Source: Lumbricus terrestris (taxonomy: Eukaryota; Annelida; Clitellata; Crassiclitellata; Lumbricidae). From it: a stretch of DNA of 64,000 bases. The notes under the pieces were generated by a model that worked only from the letters and a program-made list of their open reading frames with translations, was not told the DNA's origin and searched no databases. Positions 1-9,060 of this stretch are shown in pieces; the stretch's first letter is position 1; each line of letters opens with the position of its first letter. The translations under genes were made by a program, and so were the position numbers. Location: NCBI GenBank assembly GCA_949752735.1, contig OX457037.1, positions 40,258,996 through 40,322,995 on the forward strand, written 5' to 3'.

Positions 1-363
1 AGACAACTAATATTACAAAAACCTCATTCAGAAGAATTAGAGTTTTATGGAAGACTGGTGACATGATGGATATTCTAATAGAAAATTGGCATCTGTCATC
101 ACACTATCCACTTCAGTCTTACGTGCACCAGTCCACCGATTCTCACCATCAGGACATTGCATGGCTGGATTATGGTCGACTGCTGCAACTACTCAACCCC
201 GACAATACCAACAATATTGAAGAATTTCAGAAGGCCTGGCGCAATGACCAACCAGTTATGTGTAGCAACAACGAAAAAATATTACAAAGGAACTATGGCT
301 CCCGGAGGCATTTTGTGATGAATTTGGTCACATGAAGAATGACCTGGTTAATTGTCAGAATAA
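1..363 (+). pseudogene. KDM3-like JmjC fragment, leading partial copy
   Basis: This is the end of one unit and the linker into the next in a tandem array of a gene fragment. The frame from 63 encodes a stretch ending in EEFQKAWRNDQPVMCSNN, which resembles the region just before the JmjC domain of KDM3-type (JMJD1) histone H3K9 demethylases. Near 290-330 the frame is lost: the continuing homology (CDEFGH-like, then NDLVNC) lies in other frames. The sequence from about 17 recurs almost unchanged near 750 and 1357, so the window opens inside a repeat copy. No introns, promoter or complete domain are seen. I read it as a non-functional duplicated fragment; similarity is judged by eye only. Confidence 0.55.
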
Positions 364-970
364 CAACATCATTAAGGGTCATCAGATGCAACATTTCTGG
401 AATGGATTTGAGTCAGTTAGCTCACGTCTGACAGACTGTATGGGAGAACCAATGGTTTTGAAATTAAAGGACTGGCCTAGCACAGAAAACTTCGTTGATG
501 TGATGCCCAGCAGGTTCGAAGACCTTCTGCTCGGATTTCCACTACCCGAGTACACACACAGGACAGGAAAATTTAATTTGGCTTCACGTCTGCCAGAATG
601 TTTTCTTCGAGCTGACCTAAGGCCACAACTCTATTGTGCCTATGGGTCATCGCTAAATCCTGCAATTGGTTCGACAAATTTACACTTAGATGTGTCAGAC
701 GCTGTAAACCTCATGATTTATGTTGGAATGCCAAAAGATGGTAATATTGCAAAAACCTCATTCAGAAGAATTAGAGTTTTATGGAAGACTGGTGACATGA
801 TGGATATTCTAATAGAAAATCGGCATCTGTTATCACACTATCCACTTCAGTCTTACGTGCACCAGTCCACTGATTCTCACCATCAGGACATTGCATGGCT
901 GGATTACGGTCGACTGCTGCAACTACTCAACCATGACAATACCAACAATAGTGAAGAATTTCAGAAGGCA
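364..970 (+). pseudogene. KDM3-like JmjC fragment, tandem copy
   Basis: One 607-bp unit encodes part of a JmjC domain of the KDM3 (JMJD1) lysine demethylase family. The open frame 332-982 reads through the unit. Visible family landmarks are GEPMVLKLKDWP, MPSRFEDLL, PLPEYTHRTGKFNLASRLP and NLHLDVSDAVNLMIYVG. The HLD of the last motif supplies the first His and Asp of the Fe(II)-binding triad in this family. The distal His and the rest of the domain are absent: the frame instead runs into a segment ending LLQLLN...EEFQKA and then into the next copy. A single enzyme would not contain two such half domains in this order. It is best described as a duplicated gene fragment, possibly carried by a mobile element. 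Confidence 0.6.
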
Positions 971-1699
971 CAACATCATTAAGGGTCATCAGATGCAACA
1001 TTTCTGGAATGGATTTGAGTCAGTTAGCTCACGTCTGACAGACTGTATGGGAGAACCAATGGTTTTGAAATTAAAGGACTGGCCTAGCACAGAAAACTTC
1101 GTTGATGTGATGCCCAGCAGGTTCGAAGACCTTCTGCTCGGATTTCCACTACCCGAGTACACACACAGGACAGGAAAATTTAATTTGGCTTCACGTCTGC
1201 CAGAATGTTTTCTTCGAGCTGACCTAAGGCCACAACTCTATTGTGCCTATGGGTCATCGCTAAATCCTGCAATTGGTTCGACAAATTTACACTTAGATGT
1301 GTCAGACGCTGTAAACCTCATGATTTATGTTGGAATGCCAAAAGATGGTAATATTGCAAAAACCTCATTCAGAAGAATTAGAGTTTTATGGAAGACTGGT
1401 GACATGATGGATATTCTAATAGAAAATCGGCATCTGTTATCACACTATCCACTTCAGTCTTACGTGCACCAGTCCACTGATTCTCACCATCAGGACATTG
1501 CATGGCTGGATTACGGTCGACTGCTGCAACTACTCAACCATGACAATACCAACAATAGTGAAGAATTTCAGAAGGCACAATGGCGGGCGCGTTATGTGTA
1601 GCAACAACGAAAAAATATTACAAAGGAACTATGGCTCCCGGAAGCATTATGTGATGAATTTGGTCACATGAAGAATGACCTGGTTAATTGTCTGAATAA
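971..1699 (+). pseudogene. KDM3-like JmjC fragment, second tandem copy plus linker
   Basis: This copy repeats the preceding unit at an offset of 607 bp, and I could find no difference over the first ~600 bases. The open frame 891-1601 fuses the tail of the previous copy to this one. After about 1578 the copy continues into a ~120-bp linker (CAACAACGAAAAAATATTAC and following), which is also present at 260-363 but was skipped at the 970/971 junction. The full ancestral unit was therefore about 730 bp, and one junction lost the linker. The near identity points to a recent duplication or an assembly artefact. The same Fe-ligand motif HLDVSDA is visible, with no complete catalytic domain. Confidence 0.6.
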
Positions 1700-2030
1700 C
1701 AACATCATTAAGGGCCATTAGATGCACCATCTCTGGAATGGATTTGAGTCAGTTAGCTCACGTCTGACAGACTGTATGGGAGAACCAATGGTTTTGAAAT
1801 TAAAGGACTGGCCTAGCACAGAAAACTTCGTTGATGGCTCGAAGACCTTCTGCTCGAGAGAATGTCTACCACCAGGTACACTACAGTTTGTACTAGCAAA
1901 GGAGGGTACTGAATGCTTGGAAGCAAATAATGTTGCAGATCTCGCAGACATACATGTAAACAATCGAACTGGTGTAATGTTTCAAGAAAAACCGAAATAT
2001 GAAGCATGGGGTAAAGGAATCATGCGGTGA
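1700..2030 (+). pseudogene. KDM3-like fragment, truncated third copy with foreign 3' end
   Basis: The first ~140 bp repeat the array unit (WNGFESVSSRLTDCMGEPMV and following). At about 1835 a short block present in the other copies is missing, and from 1852 the reading frame enters unrelated sequence (LPPGTLQFVLAKEGTECLEA...) that ends at a stop at 2028-2030. I do not recognise that tail. The open frame 1722-2030 is thus a chimera of array unit and unknown sequence. The 160 bp that follow to the next element show nothing identifiable. Confidence 0.45.
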
Positions 2031-2188
2031 CGTGGAAAAAGTCTTCTGCTGAATGTGTGCATACATTGTAAAGATCCTATTGCGTGCTTCTACCCTGCAG
2101 TAGGCTACGTCAGCCAACATGAACGAACGTAATGTGATTAGACGCCAGATGATTATTGCAGTGTGAAAGATGAATTGTATGCCATAAC

Positions 2189-2857
2189 TTGATAACTTCT
2201 TCTGTCATGGCCGAAACCCTGAACGAACACAACACGAATATCTCTACCGACCCCGAGTACATCTGCCCTCGATTCAAACAAAGCGCCAATGATGACTTTG
2301 AACATTTCACAGAGATAGGTATATTCCACCAGCTAGATCGACTATGCTGCACGGCAGAGAGACTGGACAAACTGCCATCCTGGTTTCTACGACTGCCTGC
2401 TCCTGTGGTATCATTGGTCCTGGCTTATCTCTTCAATCTATCCATTCAGACAATTTATATACCAGTACAATGGAAAACAGCCATAATCAACCCCAAACCG
2501 AAAGTAGCTAGTCCGTCTACCCCGGTTGATTATCGACCAATATCGGTGGTGCGTATCCTTTCCAGGCTGATGGAATGGTCAATTGTAAGATCATATATTT
2601 ATCCGGCCTTCGAGACCTACCCATTCGTTGAAAAGATAGAAGACCAATTTGCATTTCATCCTACTCGATCAACGACAGCTGCCATCATAACCATTCTACA
2701 CCACATAAATACACTACTCAAGACAAACGAATTCGTGGTAGTCATCTCAATGGATTTCTCAAAGGCATTCGACACTGTCCATCACAACAACTATAACAGC
2801 TGGCTAAACAATGCGCATCTGAATCGTTCCAATCAGACCTACAAGCCGAAACCATAG
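2189..2857 (+). pseudogene. Non-LTR retrotransposon reverse transcriptase fragment (CR1/Jockey-like)
   Basis: This open frame carries the N-terminal half of a LINE reverse transcriptase. The motifs, in order, are LPSWFLRLPAP, FNLSIQTIYIPVQWKTA, VDYRPISVV, EDQFAFHPTRST and MDFSKAFDTV; the last is the catalytic motif A region with its first Asp. The sequence breaks off right after FDTVHH, before the FADD box, the thumb and the C-terminal region, so the copy is dead. The layout (WK.A followed by DYRPIS) fits CR1/Jockey/L2-type elements. No endonuclease domain is visible upstream. RTs of this group copy the element RNA at a nicked target site. Confidence 0.85.
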
Positions 2858-3290
2858 CCGATATAAAAGAAAAGATGTCTGTTCTAAAAAATAACAACTT
2901 AACGACAAATCAAGCTATCAATGAACTTGACCAGCAATCGAGAGGCATAAACCTTCGTTTCATTGGCAGGTTCAGGAGCACACAGCGAAGCAGGAAGTGT
3001 ATTCACTTATCAGAGACAGGTTCAACGTTCCAAACATAACCGAATCAAACATAATCAAAGTAACTACGATTGCAAGAAAGAAATCATCGGCATCACTACT
3101 TCGACCTTCTGACACATCTTCTGGCCACACCTTAAAACCTATGCTCTTTGTTACCTTCTCCCACAAAGAAATTCGTGATGAAGTACTCATGAACTGACGT
3201 CATCTTAAAGGAACCCATATTGGCATCTCGGAAGATTTAACCCCGCTGAACTTGCAATTCATTACCACATACCGAAAAGACCTTTATCGG
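2858..3290 (+). pseudogene. Possible LINE ORF1-like remnant
   Basis: Short frames with stops and shifts read IKEKMSVLKNNNLTTNQAI, then RDRFNVPNITESNIIKVTT, then HKEIRDEVLMN, and in another frame HIGISEDLTPLN. The order and the phrase 'ISEDLT' recall the RNA-binding ORF1 proteins of some LINE elements (L1/Jockey-like transposase_22 type). The match is short and interrupted, so the assignment is tentative. It lies directly between an RT fragment and a gag fragment, as expected for piled-up retroelement debris. Confidence 0.3.
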
Positions 3291-3299
3291 CAAACTGAA

Positions 3300-3600
3300 C
3301 GAAACCTTTGAACGTTTCACCTTTAACAAGCAAGACCAGCTCCCAGGAGAAACCATGGAAACTTACACCTCAAGTTTAAAATCCCTTGCAAAACACTGCA
3401 ATTTTTGTGATAAATGCAGAGAAAGTTTAATACATGACCGCATTATCCTAGGAATACGTTTTGAGGGACATGTGGAAACCAAACAAGATTTGTTAAATGA
3501 ACGCAACCTAAGTTTAAAGCAAAGTGTGCACATATATGCAGAAGCACTGAATGAGCAAAAGTACATCTAAATGCCATGGATGCTATGAGGCTAACTAAGG
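3300..3600 (+). pseudogene. Ty3/gypsy-type gag fragment
   Basis: The frame leading into 3355-3570 reads ERFTFNKQDQLPGETMETY, then SLKSLAKHCNF, RESLIHDRIILGI and LSLKQSVHIYAEALNEQ. This is the capsid/gag pattern common in Ty3/gypsy retrotransposons and related domesticated genes: F..R.Q..GE...Y...L..LA..C.F......I.D.I..GI, then L...A. The fragment has one frameshift near its start, ends at a stop at 3568-3570, and has no following zinc knuckle or protease. It is a short truncated relic. Confidence 0.6.
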
Positions 3601-3843
3601 AAGTTAAGGAGATTCATAAAATTTTGCAGCGTCTGCCTACAGAATACACAGACAGCAAAGCGCATGGCCCAGATGCACGAACGTCTCCGACCTCCATTCT
3701 GTCGACTAGCAGAACCTGATCGTTAAGTAGGCAGACATGTAGAACAGTATGACTGCTTACAAAGACTGGTATTTTAAGTAATGTAATGATAATATAATAA
3801 AACTTGTGGGTAGGAGAAAGAAGACAATAGGCCCCATAACCAT

Positions 3844-3862
3844 ACATATATATATATATATA
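3844..3862. repeat. (TA)n microsatellite
   Basis: A simple TA dinucleotide run of about 18 bases. It separates AT-rich flanking sequence from the GC-richer block that leads into the next LINE-like element. Confidence 0.9.
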
Positions 3863-4010
3863 GCGACGCACAGGCCTTGGCTATGACTGTGTGATCACAC
3901 ACTCAGTGCGTGTAGAGTGTGCAGTGACCGAGTCAGAGTGACCTGACCGAGGTTGGCCTGGTCCGGATGGAGCAGAGGCGACGACAACGGAGGTAGCGTC
4001 CCCAGAACCA

Positions 4011-4017
4011 TATAAAA
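4011..4017 (+). promoter_or_regulatory. TATA-like box upstream of LINE-like ORF1
   Basis: TATAAAA lies in a GC-rich block (3880-4280), about 365 bp before the first ATG of the broken ORF1-like frames. It is the only TATA-like element in this GC-rich block and could be part of the element's promoter or of a neighbouring LTR. This is inferred from base composition and position only. Confidence 0.3.
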
Positions 4018-4378
4018 GCAAGTGCGCAAGCCCAGACGCCGCCGACGCCCAGATTATGAAACAGGAAGGATCTACGCTGGTGAAGTCCGTGCCCGGAGGT
4101 GAAGAAAGTTGCCGCCTTCGTAAATTCTGGAACAAAGGATCTGTTCCGTGCCGTGAGGTTCCAAATTCGAGGAAGAATTGAAAGTCTACTTCATCGAGTT
4201 CAGAATAGACCTCTTTCGATCTGTTCTTTAGAAGGACAGGAGCCCTTTACGGAGTATTATGAGCTGATATTCTGCGCCTGAGTCTTGTATGAATGGATGC
4301 ATTGCTTTGTTTGTCTAAATAGATAGTATTACTAGATTAGAAATTATTTACTCTGCTTTGATAATAAATACCTTGAAA

Positions 4379-5655
4379 ATGGCAGAGAGTTGTGCTCCGC
4401 CTACAGGAGAACAACTCATACCAGGACACTCACCGTGTTTGGGTATGAATGACAACTTGATAGACTCGATTGCGGAGACGGTAATTAAACGACTAAATAC
4501 CAAACTACAACAGGGACCAACGGACTCTAGGCTGAACGAAACGAACTGGCCTCCCCTGCGTCGGGAACGGGACCTCACCAGGACCAACCGACGCCAACTC
4601 TGGACGACGCCCCGTATGGTCAAATCCAACTGGACCCTGGGCACAGGACCACCACCGACCTGAACGAGCACCTAACCAATCCGAGGGTAATACTACACGG
4701 AACAGGACAATCTCACACACAGGTGTACACTTTGAACACCGAGAGCGGAACGGGGCGTATAGTAATGATGAAGCAACTCAGAACTCCTCCTCCAACCCTG
4801 ACTTTTCCAAGGTTTGTAAGGAGATGTTCAAGGTGATCCAACTGGAGCACCACTTACAGACTTGGTCCACTCTACCGTCCTCGTTAAAGAGAAACCTAAA
4901 TTACTTGGGAACGAATATTACACCCCCTGATCCCACTGACACCCTCAGGGGTGGAATCTCGGACGTACTGAACACAGCTGGTGACGACATCAGATCAAGA
5001 GTACATGATCATCCGTCGACGAGACTACTACACCACAGGGCTATTGTTTCAGGCCTTGACCCGACGGACATTGACAGGATTTGCGAGGTGGTGGAAGGCC
5101 AACTCACCAGACGACTGGGCTCCAAAATACCGGACCTCAAGCGACGGATCACGGAGGTGGCCAGACACGTCCGATCCACCCGGGGTAGGTCTGGATTGGT
5201 GACAACCCTGGGTACGTCTAACTCAAATGTTAAACCTCGGACATCGGCTCCAGCGAGTCGGGCTCCTAACCCAATAGACTGGACAACTGTCAGGCCGACA
5301 AATTCCTACTCAAACCACTTCCGTACACCGACCTCTGGAGAACATCACGACCCCAAAGACAGTGTCCCCACTACCTCGGAGATTGTCAATACCACCGACA
5401 CACACGTCGGTGGAACCAACGACTCCGCGTACCGAGTTCGAACCCTGTCGCAAGGCCTTTATGGCCAAATCCAGACCTATCCTTGCCATCCTTCCAAATA
5501 CCCACACGATCATCGTTGGAGACTCAAATTTGAAACATATTCCGGAGGAACTGGTCCCTTGTGGCTACCAGTTGAATGTGGTCCCTGGGGCCCACCTGCA
5601 ACACATAATTGAAATTACGGATGGCATCCCGGATCGGATGAACATCCTAACCCTT
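4379..5655 (+). pseudogene. LINE-like ORF1 with SGNH-esterase-like end, frameshifted
   Basis: Three frames together look like one decayed protein. Frame one starts MAESCAPPTGEQLIPGH (4379-4663). A second frame (about 4716-5612) contains PDFSKVCKEMFKVIQLEHH, then a Pro- and Arg-rich stretch. A third frame (5362-5655) ends with TIIVGDSNLKHI and NVVPGAHLQHI. The GDSNL...PGA pattern resembles the SGNH/GDSL-like hydrolase domain known in ORF1 of CR1/L2-type LINEs, where GDS carries the catalytic Ser. At least two frameshifts separate the pieces. At 5654-5657 the hydrolase-like domain stops abruptly at a TTAG, where a piggyBac-like end begins, so a transposon probably inserted there. Confidence 0.5.
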
Positions 5656-5657
5656 AG

Positions 5658-6782
5658 CCCGCCAGAGGTGCAAATTTGCACCCGAGGAAAAACTTTCCAT
5701 GCACGCCACAGATGCAGATTTGCAACATGGTATGTAGGCTTACTAAAGCGACTGGAAGTTAGGGAACCAGTATTTGTTCTATATAAATGAATGCACCAAT
5801 CATTAGAGCGATAAATCGGTCACAAATTTTCCATTGGACATTTGCACACACACGTGGGATAGTTGCCAAGATTTGAGCGGAAAGTCGGTCATCTCTCATG
5901 TTTACTCTCGCAAGTTATCGATCGCTAGTTATCGATCGCCATGGCTACGGCAGACAACGTGCGTGCAATTTTCGAAGGTTCGGACTCGGAGCAAGACTTG
6001 GAAGGTTTCGATACGGCTACTGAGAGAGATAGTGAAAGTTTGAGTACGATTAGCAGCGTCCATACTAGCGATCTATCGGACTTTTCGAGCGAATCTGAGA
6101 GCGAAATTCAGGGTGGTACCACTGCGTCGGCTAGGCTGGGTTTTGATTTTGCGTCAGCCTATGACAAAGTCTGGTTGAAAGATTTTACGGAACGCGTCGG
6201 TCCGCTTCTTCACAATGACGAGTCGACTGCATGTGAAATTTTTTCCCACTTTTTTCCAGTAGATTTCTTGGACTACATGGTTACAGAAACTAATCGTTTT
6301 GCCGCCGAGTCCATCGCAAATAAAGAACTCGGACCGCATTCGCGAGACAGAAAATGGACTGATGTAACCGACGGCGACATGCGGGGATTCAAAGGCCGCA
6401 CAAATATGAGTGTATACAAACCAAACAAGCCACACAAATGGGGTCTAAACGCATGGGCTTTGTCAGACGCGAAGACTGATTACATGTGGAATGTAGAAAT
6501 GTATACTGGTCGGAAGACACAGGTGGAAGTTGGCATGACCAAGAAGGTCATTCCAAGCTTGTGCCACCCCTTGTATGATACAGGACACCATGTGTACATG
6601 GACAATTATTTCAGTTCACCATAGCTGTTTGTTGAGCTGAAAAAACAACTGGGTGCTTGTGGAACGTTGCGGACAAATCGCACGGGAGTATCAGAAAAGA
6701 TCAAGAAAACCAAACTGAAGAAAGAAGGTCCTGCTGTAATGGAACGGGATGGTGATAATCTCCTTTACATCAGTTGGTATAT
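5658..6782 (+). mobile_element. piggyBac-like element, copy 1 (3'-truncated)
   Basis: The left limit is set by TTAG (degenerate TTAA target) followed by CCCGCC and a 16-bp perfect palindrome (5667-5682), the arrangement seen at piggyBac ends. A leader of about 260 bp precedes the transposase ATG at 5941. The right limit is where the transposase frame changes into Penelope-like sequence near 6782. No right terminal repeat was found, so the element is truncated and immobile. Confidence 0.6.
5941..6782 (+). pseudogene. piggyBac transposase relic (PGBD4-like), internally deleted
   Basis: The reading frame starts at ATG 5941 with an acidic Ser-rich N-terminus (EGSDSEQDLEG, SDFSSESESE), typical of piggyBac transposases. 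The N-terminal domain (FFPVDFLDYMVTETNRFA, TDVTDGDMRGF) then jumps directly to GRTNMSVYKPNKPHKWG and VYMDNYFSSP; the last contains a conserved catalytic-core Asp. About 100-150 residues between MRGF and KGR, including other core parts, are missing. A TAG at 6625-6627 interrupts the frame, which then continues as LFVELKKQLGACGTLRTNR to about 6782. These enzymes cut and paste DNA at TTAA. This copy cannot be active. Confidence 0.85.
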
Positions 6783-7332
6783 ATTAACTAAGGATGAAGT
6801 ATCCATATTGAAATTGGGACTTTCCTTTATCCCGACTAAAGCTTTTATTAAAGAAGAGACGATATTTGAATCACTGAATAATAACATGCCCTCTATAAAA
6901 TTAAAAGACCTTTTTAGCACTCATAAATATAAAAACAAAACTGCTGACTATGATTATCGCAAGGATTTTAAGAAAATGTTTATTGAAAAGAGTTCCTGGA
7001 GTCCAGATGATGAAGAGATTACACTGGAAACCCTACAAATTATTGATAAATTACGGGCTGGCACTACCGAAGTCCTACAAAAATACCGCAAAATAAATAA
7101 TGATTCGTATTATTGCAATGGTATTAATTACAATATTACTAAAAATCAGAAACTAGCCATCAATAATCTGAAAAGTAATAAAGATTTAATAATAAAACCT
7201 GCGGATAAAGGAGGAATGAGGGTCTTGATAAATAGAAATTCTTACCTGAAGGAAGCACACAGGCAACTTTATAATAAGAAAATACTACTCGACAAATATC
7301 AATTAGAGTGGTCCAAAAAAATAAAATTCTAG
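6783..7332 (+). pseudogene. Penelope-like retroelement fragment (RT N-terminal region)
   Basis: The open frame that begins in piggyBac sequence (6667-7332) changes character after LLYISWY. It continues LTKDEVSILKLGLSFIPTK and later LIIKPADKGGMRVLINR followed by YLKEAHRQLYN. The 'L...E...L..GL.FIPT' opening and the 'KPADKGG..V.I....Y..E...QL' box are typical of the N-terminal part of Penelope-like element reverse transcriptases. The fragment ends at a stop before the RT catalytic motifs and the GIY-YIG endonuclease. It is in frame with the upstream piggyBac remnant, which makes a chimeric ORF. Confidence 0.7.
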
Positions 7333-7721
7333 CTACAATCCAAGACACCCTCACAGTTTGTTAGACTTGTTATTAGTATTATTGAAACCAAATTTCAGCC
7401 CCAGATTTGGACTAGAAGGCGGTGCTCAGTGACACACAAAACTTACCATGTAGCAGTATTAGCTAGAAATCTTGATGCCTTTTTTGTTTGGTCAAAAACT
7501 CAACATTTTGTTATGTAGATGAGCTTTAAATAGTTTCTGTTGTGTTACACTTGCCAAAATTAAGACTACACAGTTGTTAAGCCATTAAGTGACAAGTGTA
7601 TTTTATGGAAATGAGATTTCTGGTGATTTGATAATGGATTGAGATTCTTGGTGCAAATTTCTGCAGCACCCGTGTACTATCCTTCTGTCCTGCCGCTTTC
7701 ATAGAGTACCATTAATAAGGA
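7333..7721. other. Unassigned AT-rich spacer
   Basis: Nothing recognisable: no open frame of note, no terminal repeats and no tRNA-like boxes. It lies between the Penelope-like fragment and a decayed hAT-like transposase. Confidence 0.5.
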
Positions 7722-8338
7722 ATGCTTAAGAAGACCAGGATGGAACATGCCGAAGTTGAAAGATCTGAATTTGTACCACCAGATTATCCAGTGGTAGTAC
7801 ACTGGGTGGGAAAATCCTACCTGAGATCTTCAGAGCAGGAAATGTCAACCGCCTGCCAGTGCTGGTTTCAGGTGATGGTGTATATAAACTCTGGTGTGCC
7901 CAAATTAGCTTCAGTGTCAGGATACAATTCAAATCCAAGGCCATTCATTATTTTCTGGAGTTATGGAAACTCACTTATAATATTCAGGTCTTCAGCTCTG
8001 ATACAACATTATGCCAGCACCGGAATTTTCAATAGGGTGTGCGATTTTGCAGGAAGACAAGATAGGTCAAGGGTTCCTGTTACTGCCCTTCATATGATGG
8101 AATTGATTTTAGCCATAAGCCTTCTGCATGTTGCTGTGATTGATCGAATTCACCATAATTATATTCCAATGTTTAAGAGATTTAATGCTGCTTGGCAAGG
8201 TGTGACACTTGACAACATCTGAGGACTGGAAGTCACATCCGGTACTGAAGCCCTCCATGCAAGAGTATTCAGCTTTCTCAAGCACTCTGCTGAAATAAAG
8301 TCAGTTTTAGATATATTACCAAGAACTCATTGAGATAT
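7722..8338 (+). pseudogene. Decayed homologue of the neighbouring hAT-like transposase
   Basis: Read with several frameshifts, this stretch parallels the middle of the intact 754-aa protein at 9061-11325. VVHW.GK is followed (after a shift) by ILPEIFRAGNVNRLPVLVSG, then GVPKLASVSG, then SSDTT in another frame, and finally PMFKRFNAAWQ. The corresponding segments of the intact copy are VVHWDGKLLPDI, RLSVLTSSLVDG, GVPKLAAGSG, CFDTTASNTG and FKRFRDKW. The two are clearly different families of the same protein type, since amino-acid identity is modest. No terminal repeats were found for this copy. It abuts a piggyBac relic at about 8338. Confidence 0.6.
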
Positions 8339-8340
8339 CA

Positions 8341-8441
8341 ATGGTTGACATTGGAAGTCATCGCTACGACCAGACTGGAAAAGTCATCGTCATCCGCTGG
8401 CACGACAACAGTCCAGTAACAATTGCATCAAACGTGTATGG
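8341..8441 (+). pseudogene. piggyBac copy 2, segment left of the hAT-like insertion
   Basis: The frame reads GSHRYDQTGKVIVIRWHDN followed by SPVTIASNVYG, the C-terminal core of a piggyBac transposase (xxVxRWxDNxxVTxASN). It is cut after the codons for NVYG by a 3402-bp insertion, and the reading resumes at 11844 in the same sense. The last 8 bases (8434-8441, GTGTATGG) are repeated at 11844-11851. Copy 2 overlaps in content with the end of copy 1 (5941-6782), so the two are independent piggyBac insertions. Confidence 0.75.
8434..8441. repeat. 8-bp target-site duplication, left
   Basis: GTGTATGG directly precedes the TAGTGTGTCCCA terminus and is repeated at 11844-11851 after the right terminus. 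Eight-base duplications are characteristic of hAT (and P) superfamily insertions. Confidence 0.85.
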
Positions 8442-8586
8442 TAGTGTGTCCCACGAAAGCATGGGGGGAAAAGTTTTGATGAAACTTTTGATGCAGTCCC
8501 TCTAAAAAGTTTCTTTATGGTCCCATAAGAACACCCTCCAAATTTTATGACATTCCTGAATGATTTAGAGGTCGCTCAAGGTCACA
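8442..8586 (+). repeat. Left terminal inverted repeat of the hAT-like transposon
   Basis: An imperfect inverted repeat partner of 11709-11843. Conserved blocks include the terminus TAGTGTGTCCCA, GCAGTCCCTCTAAAAAGTTT, ATGGTCCCAT, AAATTTTATGAC and GGTCGCTCAAGG. Small indels separate the blocks. Confidence 0.85.
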
Positions 8587-9060
8587 GAATTAATGTAATT
8601 TCTTTTATATTGAGCATGAAATATATAAGTTTGAAAATTTTCGGAAAGCCGCACTTTGGTTTCGTAATAACACGCTTAGCTGTGTAAGAATACTATCAAA
8701 TAGTAGAATCTACGAACATGTGATCTTATTTCATATGTGAATAATGTTTTGAGCAAGAATAAGACAGAAAACAGCAGAATCAAGATTGCTTGACCTCACT
8801 GCGCATTTTGCAATAGTTCCACACAACGATTCCAATAACATTTTTATTATTAGGGCCTACAGTTTGACGTTTGAGAAATAGTTGTAACCTTGACACGTGG
8901 CCAGGCAGTCTGCTAGTAAATAGCTATCTTGGTTATTGATGTTTGAATTGCGGGTACCTGCTGATTTTTGTTGTTGTAGAAAGATCATGCTTAATTATGA
9001 ATATTGTGGTATAGGCTAATACATTTCTTACATTCTTCATAGCAATAGTCCCACTTTGTT

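Noticed and set aside
332..1601. Functional histone demethylase gene
   Set aside because: The frames hold half JmjC domains in tandem, lack the distal His ligand and have no gene structure.
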